DNA of 64,000 nucleotides from Halomonas almeriensis (GTDB lineage: Bacteria; Pseudomonadota; Gammaproteobacteria; Pseudomonadales; Halomonadaceae). The notes beneath the pieces are model-generated. The model was not told the origin of the DNA. It saw only the letters and a list, made by a program, of their open reading frames with translations, and did not search any database. Made by a program: the position numbers and the translations under genes. The stretch is from positions 1 through 64,000 of the forward strand of contig NZ_JAUFPO010000009.1 of assembly GCF_030409235.1 (NCBI RefSeq), in the 5' to 3' direction. Of this stretch, positions 62,073-64,000 are shown piece after piece (the first letter of the stretch is position 1; each line of letters opens with the position of its first letter).

Positions 62073-64000
62073 CTAGCGGGCGTTCTGATCCACGGTGACA
62101 ATCACCCGCACGGCGTCGAGGCGTAGCCGTGTGCCCTCGATGGCCGCTTCCAGGGTCTCGCGTTCGTGGCGCAGTGAGCTCAGCTCATCCTCGCGCACCG
62201 AAGGGTTGCGCCGTGCCAGGGCTTCCAGGCGCGCCAGCTCGGCGTCGAGCGTGTTGCCCATGCGCTGCCGGGCGGCCTCGACGATGCCCGGCAGTTCGCG
62301 CTCGGCTTCCTGCTCGGCGCTGTCGAGCAGCTCCCGCAGCTGACCATGGCGGCTCTTGATCAGGTCGCGTGCGGCCGCCTTCTTGACCTTCTGCAGGTTC
62401 TTCGAGAGCCCGGTGAAGGAAATCCTGTCGGTGAGGTTGGCGCCGGATTCATCCAGCAGCACGCGCACCGCGGTGGGCGGCATGAAGCGGTTGAGGTGCA
62501 GTCGCCGCGGGGCCGGGCAGTGGGTGCGAAAGACCAGCTCGACCATCAGGCGGCCGGCCGGGATGGACGGGTGCCGGAGCAGCGCCAAGGCCGTGTTGCC
62601 CATCGACCCCTCGAGAATGCGCGCCATCATCTCGCGGGTCAGCGGGTGCTCCCAGGTCAACTGCTGAACGTCGTCCCTGGCCAGGGCTCGCGCCCGGGAA
62701 AAGGTGGCCGTGAAGCCTTCCTCGCCCTTCACCAGCCCCGGCAGGCCGTCCAGCATGTGCGGGCTGGGGCTCAGCAATTGCAGGTCGCCGCCCAGGTCCT
62801 GGCTGTCGACCCCGAAGATGTCCAGTGCCTGGTCGATATAGCGCCGCAGGGCACGGTCGTTATCCAGTCCGTGGATGGCCTCGGCGACCGCCTCGGCACG
62901 TTCGGGGCGGCAGGCGTTGAGCTCCAGCAGGCGATTGCGGCCGGCGTCGCGCTCGGCCAGGCGCGCCTCGAAGAAGCGACGCGTTTCGTCGGTGATTTCA
63001 TCCAGTGCGGTGTCATCCAGCAGAGCGTCCGCCAGGTCATCGCCGAAGGCGGCGTAGAGATCGCTGCCCAGGCCGTGCGGGGCGCTGAAGGCATCCATGC
63101 CTTCACGATACCAGCGCAGCAGGCGCTCGCCCGGGCTGTCCGAAAACACCGGTACATGCAGCTCGATCGGGTGACGCTGGCCGATACGGTCGAGGCGGCC
63201 GATGCGCTGCTCCAGCTGGTCAGGGTGCAGGGGCAGGTCGAACATCACCAGATGATGGCAGAACTGGAAATTGCGACCCTCCGAGCCGATTTCCGAACAT
63301 ACCAGTACCTGACAGCCGTCTTCCTCGTCGGCAAAGGCTGCGGCGGCACGGTCGCGTTCCAGCAGGGTCAGCCCCTCGTGAAAGACCGGCGCATGCAGTC
63401 CGCCCAGCACCCGCAGGGCTTCCGACAGGCCGGCGGCGGTGTCGCGGTCATGGGCGATCACCAGCAGCTTGTCGTTGCCCAGCTCGGTCAGGCGCTCGAG
63501 CAGCCAGGTCACGCGTGGGTCGATCTGCCACCAGGGCTCGGCATTCAGCGGGTCGTCGGCCATGGCCTGGTACATGAGATCGAGATAGATCAGCACCTCG
63601 GGGTGGTCCAGCCCGCTCTCGATGAGCAGCTCGTCCAGGTAGTCCTCGTCACGCTCCAGTCGACGCAGCACGCGGCGATAGGCGGCGGGAGGCTCGAGGC
63701 GCTCGACATGCAGGCGCCGTTCGGGGAAGCCGCCGACATGGCGCCGGCTGTTGCGGAACATGACGCGCCCTGTGCCGTGACGGTCGAGCAACTGGTCGCG
63801 CAGCTGATCGCGGGCGGCATCGCGCTCGGCGCTGCCCTGCTGTGCGTCGGCCAGGGTGTCGAGCAGGGCCTGGCTGTCATCCTCGTCGATCACGGCCGCC
63901 ACGCGAGGCTTGTCTTCGGGGTGGTCGGGCAGGCGCTCCAGGGCGTCGATGGCCTCGGCGACCTCCACGTAGTGAAGCTCTTCTTCCTGAAAGTCGGCCA
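62073..64000 (-). CDS. rapA: RNA polymerase-associated helicase-like protein RapA, 3' part
   Basis: RapA is a Swi2/Snf2-family ATPase that helps recycle RNA polymerase. The window holds about 640 C-terminal residues; the frame is open to the right edge (ADFQEEELHYVEVAEAI at the boundary), so the N-terminal half and Walker A lie outside. The second RecA lobe is recognisable, with SEIGSEGRNFQFCHHLVMFDLP and LEQRIGRLDRIGQRHPI (motifs V and VI), followed by the RapA-specific C-terminal domain. The TIGR01777 gene converges on it with a 50-nt gap. Confidence 0.93.
   Translation of the reverse strand, partial: ADFQEEELHYVEVAEAIDALERLPDHPEDKPRVAAVIDEDDSQALLDTLADAQQGSAERDAARDQLRDQLLDRHGTGRVMFRNSRRHVGGFPERRLHVERLEPPAAYRRVLRRLERDEDYLDELLIESGLDHPEVLIYLDLMYQAMADDPLNAEPWWQIDPRVTWLLERLTELGNDKLLVIAHDRDTAAGLSEALRVLGGLHAPVFHEGLTLLERDRAAAAFADEEDGCQVLVCSEIGSEGRNFQFCHHLVMFDLPLHPDQLEQRIGRLDRIGQRHPIELHVPVFSDSPGERLLRWYREGMDAFSAPHGLGSDLYAAFGDDLADALLDDTALDEITDETRRFFEARLAERDAGRNRLLELNACRPERAEAVAEAIHGLDNDRALRRYIDQALDIFGVDSQDLGGDLQLLSPSPHMLDGLPGLVKGEEGFTATFSRARALARDDVQQLTWEHPLTREMMARILEGSMGNTALALLRHPSIPAGRLMVELVFRTHCPAPRRLHLNRFMPPTAVRVLLDESGANLTDRISFTGLSKNLQKVKKAAARDLIKSRHGQLRELLDSAEQEAERELPGIVEAARQRMGNTLDAELARLEALARRNPSVREDELSSLRHERETLEAAIEGTRLRLDAVRVIVTVDQNAR

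Overview
The window reads as a chromosomal segment of a high-GC gammaproteobacterium. Halomonadaceae (Halomonas-like) is my best guess. The reasons are the birA / coaX / tRNA-Tyr-Gly-Thr / tRNA-Trp / secE order, the run rplQ > uvrA > MFS > ssb, the SSB tail DDEIPF, and class-typical RNA polymerase and ribosomal proteins. The genus is an inference, because no rRNA is present. There are no insertion sequences, phage genes or CRISPR arrays.

Region 1 (1-10.9 kb). birA and coaX, which are adjacent in many relatives, are separated by a beta-glucoside utilisation cluster on the minus strand. It holds a GH1 beta-glucosidase, a family 5 solute-binding protein, two Dpp/Opp-type permeases, two ATPases and a LacI-type regulator. 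A 16-bp LacI-type operator lies just upstream of the glucosidase. One ATPase gene carries an apparent one-base frameshift at about 4498-4500.

Region 2 (10.9-42.1 kb). tRNA-Tyr, Gly, Thr and Trp are followed by the ribosomal/transcription super-cluster: secE-nusG-rplKAJL-rpoBC, rpsL-rpsG-fusA-tuf, then the S10, spc and alpha operons through rplQ. Promoters are visible before tRNA-Tyr, tRNA-Trp, rpsL, rpsJ and rpsM. A strong attenuator-like hairpin lies between rplL and rpoB, and an L10-type leader precedes rplJ. The slot between tRNA-Thr and tRNA-Trp, where many gammaproteobacteria have a second tuf, holds only a terminator. rpmJ (37 codons) is present.

Region 3 (42.1-53 kb). An inverted array of 7-bp repeats runs into the 3' end of uvrA. 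It is followed by a YajR-like MFS transporter, ssb, an RmlD-fold protein without visible catalytic residues overlapping a PlsC-type acyltransferase, the unsaturated fatty-acid genes fabA-fabB, and a PAS-GGDEF-EAL protein with a degenerate cyclase motif.

Region 4 (53-62 kb). A minus-strand operon encodes a MerR/LitR-like regulator, class I photolyase, SnoaL-like protein, SDR, FAD oxidoreductase, DUF1365, a cyclopropane-synthase-like methyltransferase and a small membrane protein. A CbiX-like chelatase lies upstream and a TIGR01777 oxidoreductase is divergent. Repeats built on TTGTACA and TGTATAAC sit at the two promoter regions. This looks like a light- or photo-oxidation-responsive DNA-repair and membrane-lipid-modification system, and it is the most interesting part of the window. 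The window ends inside rapA.
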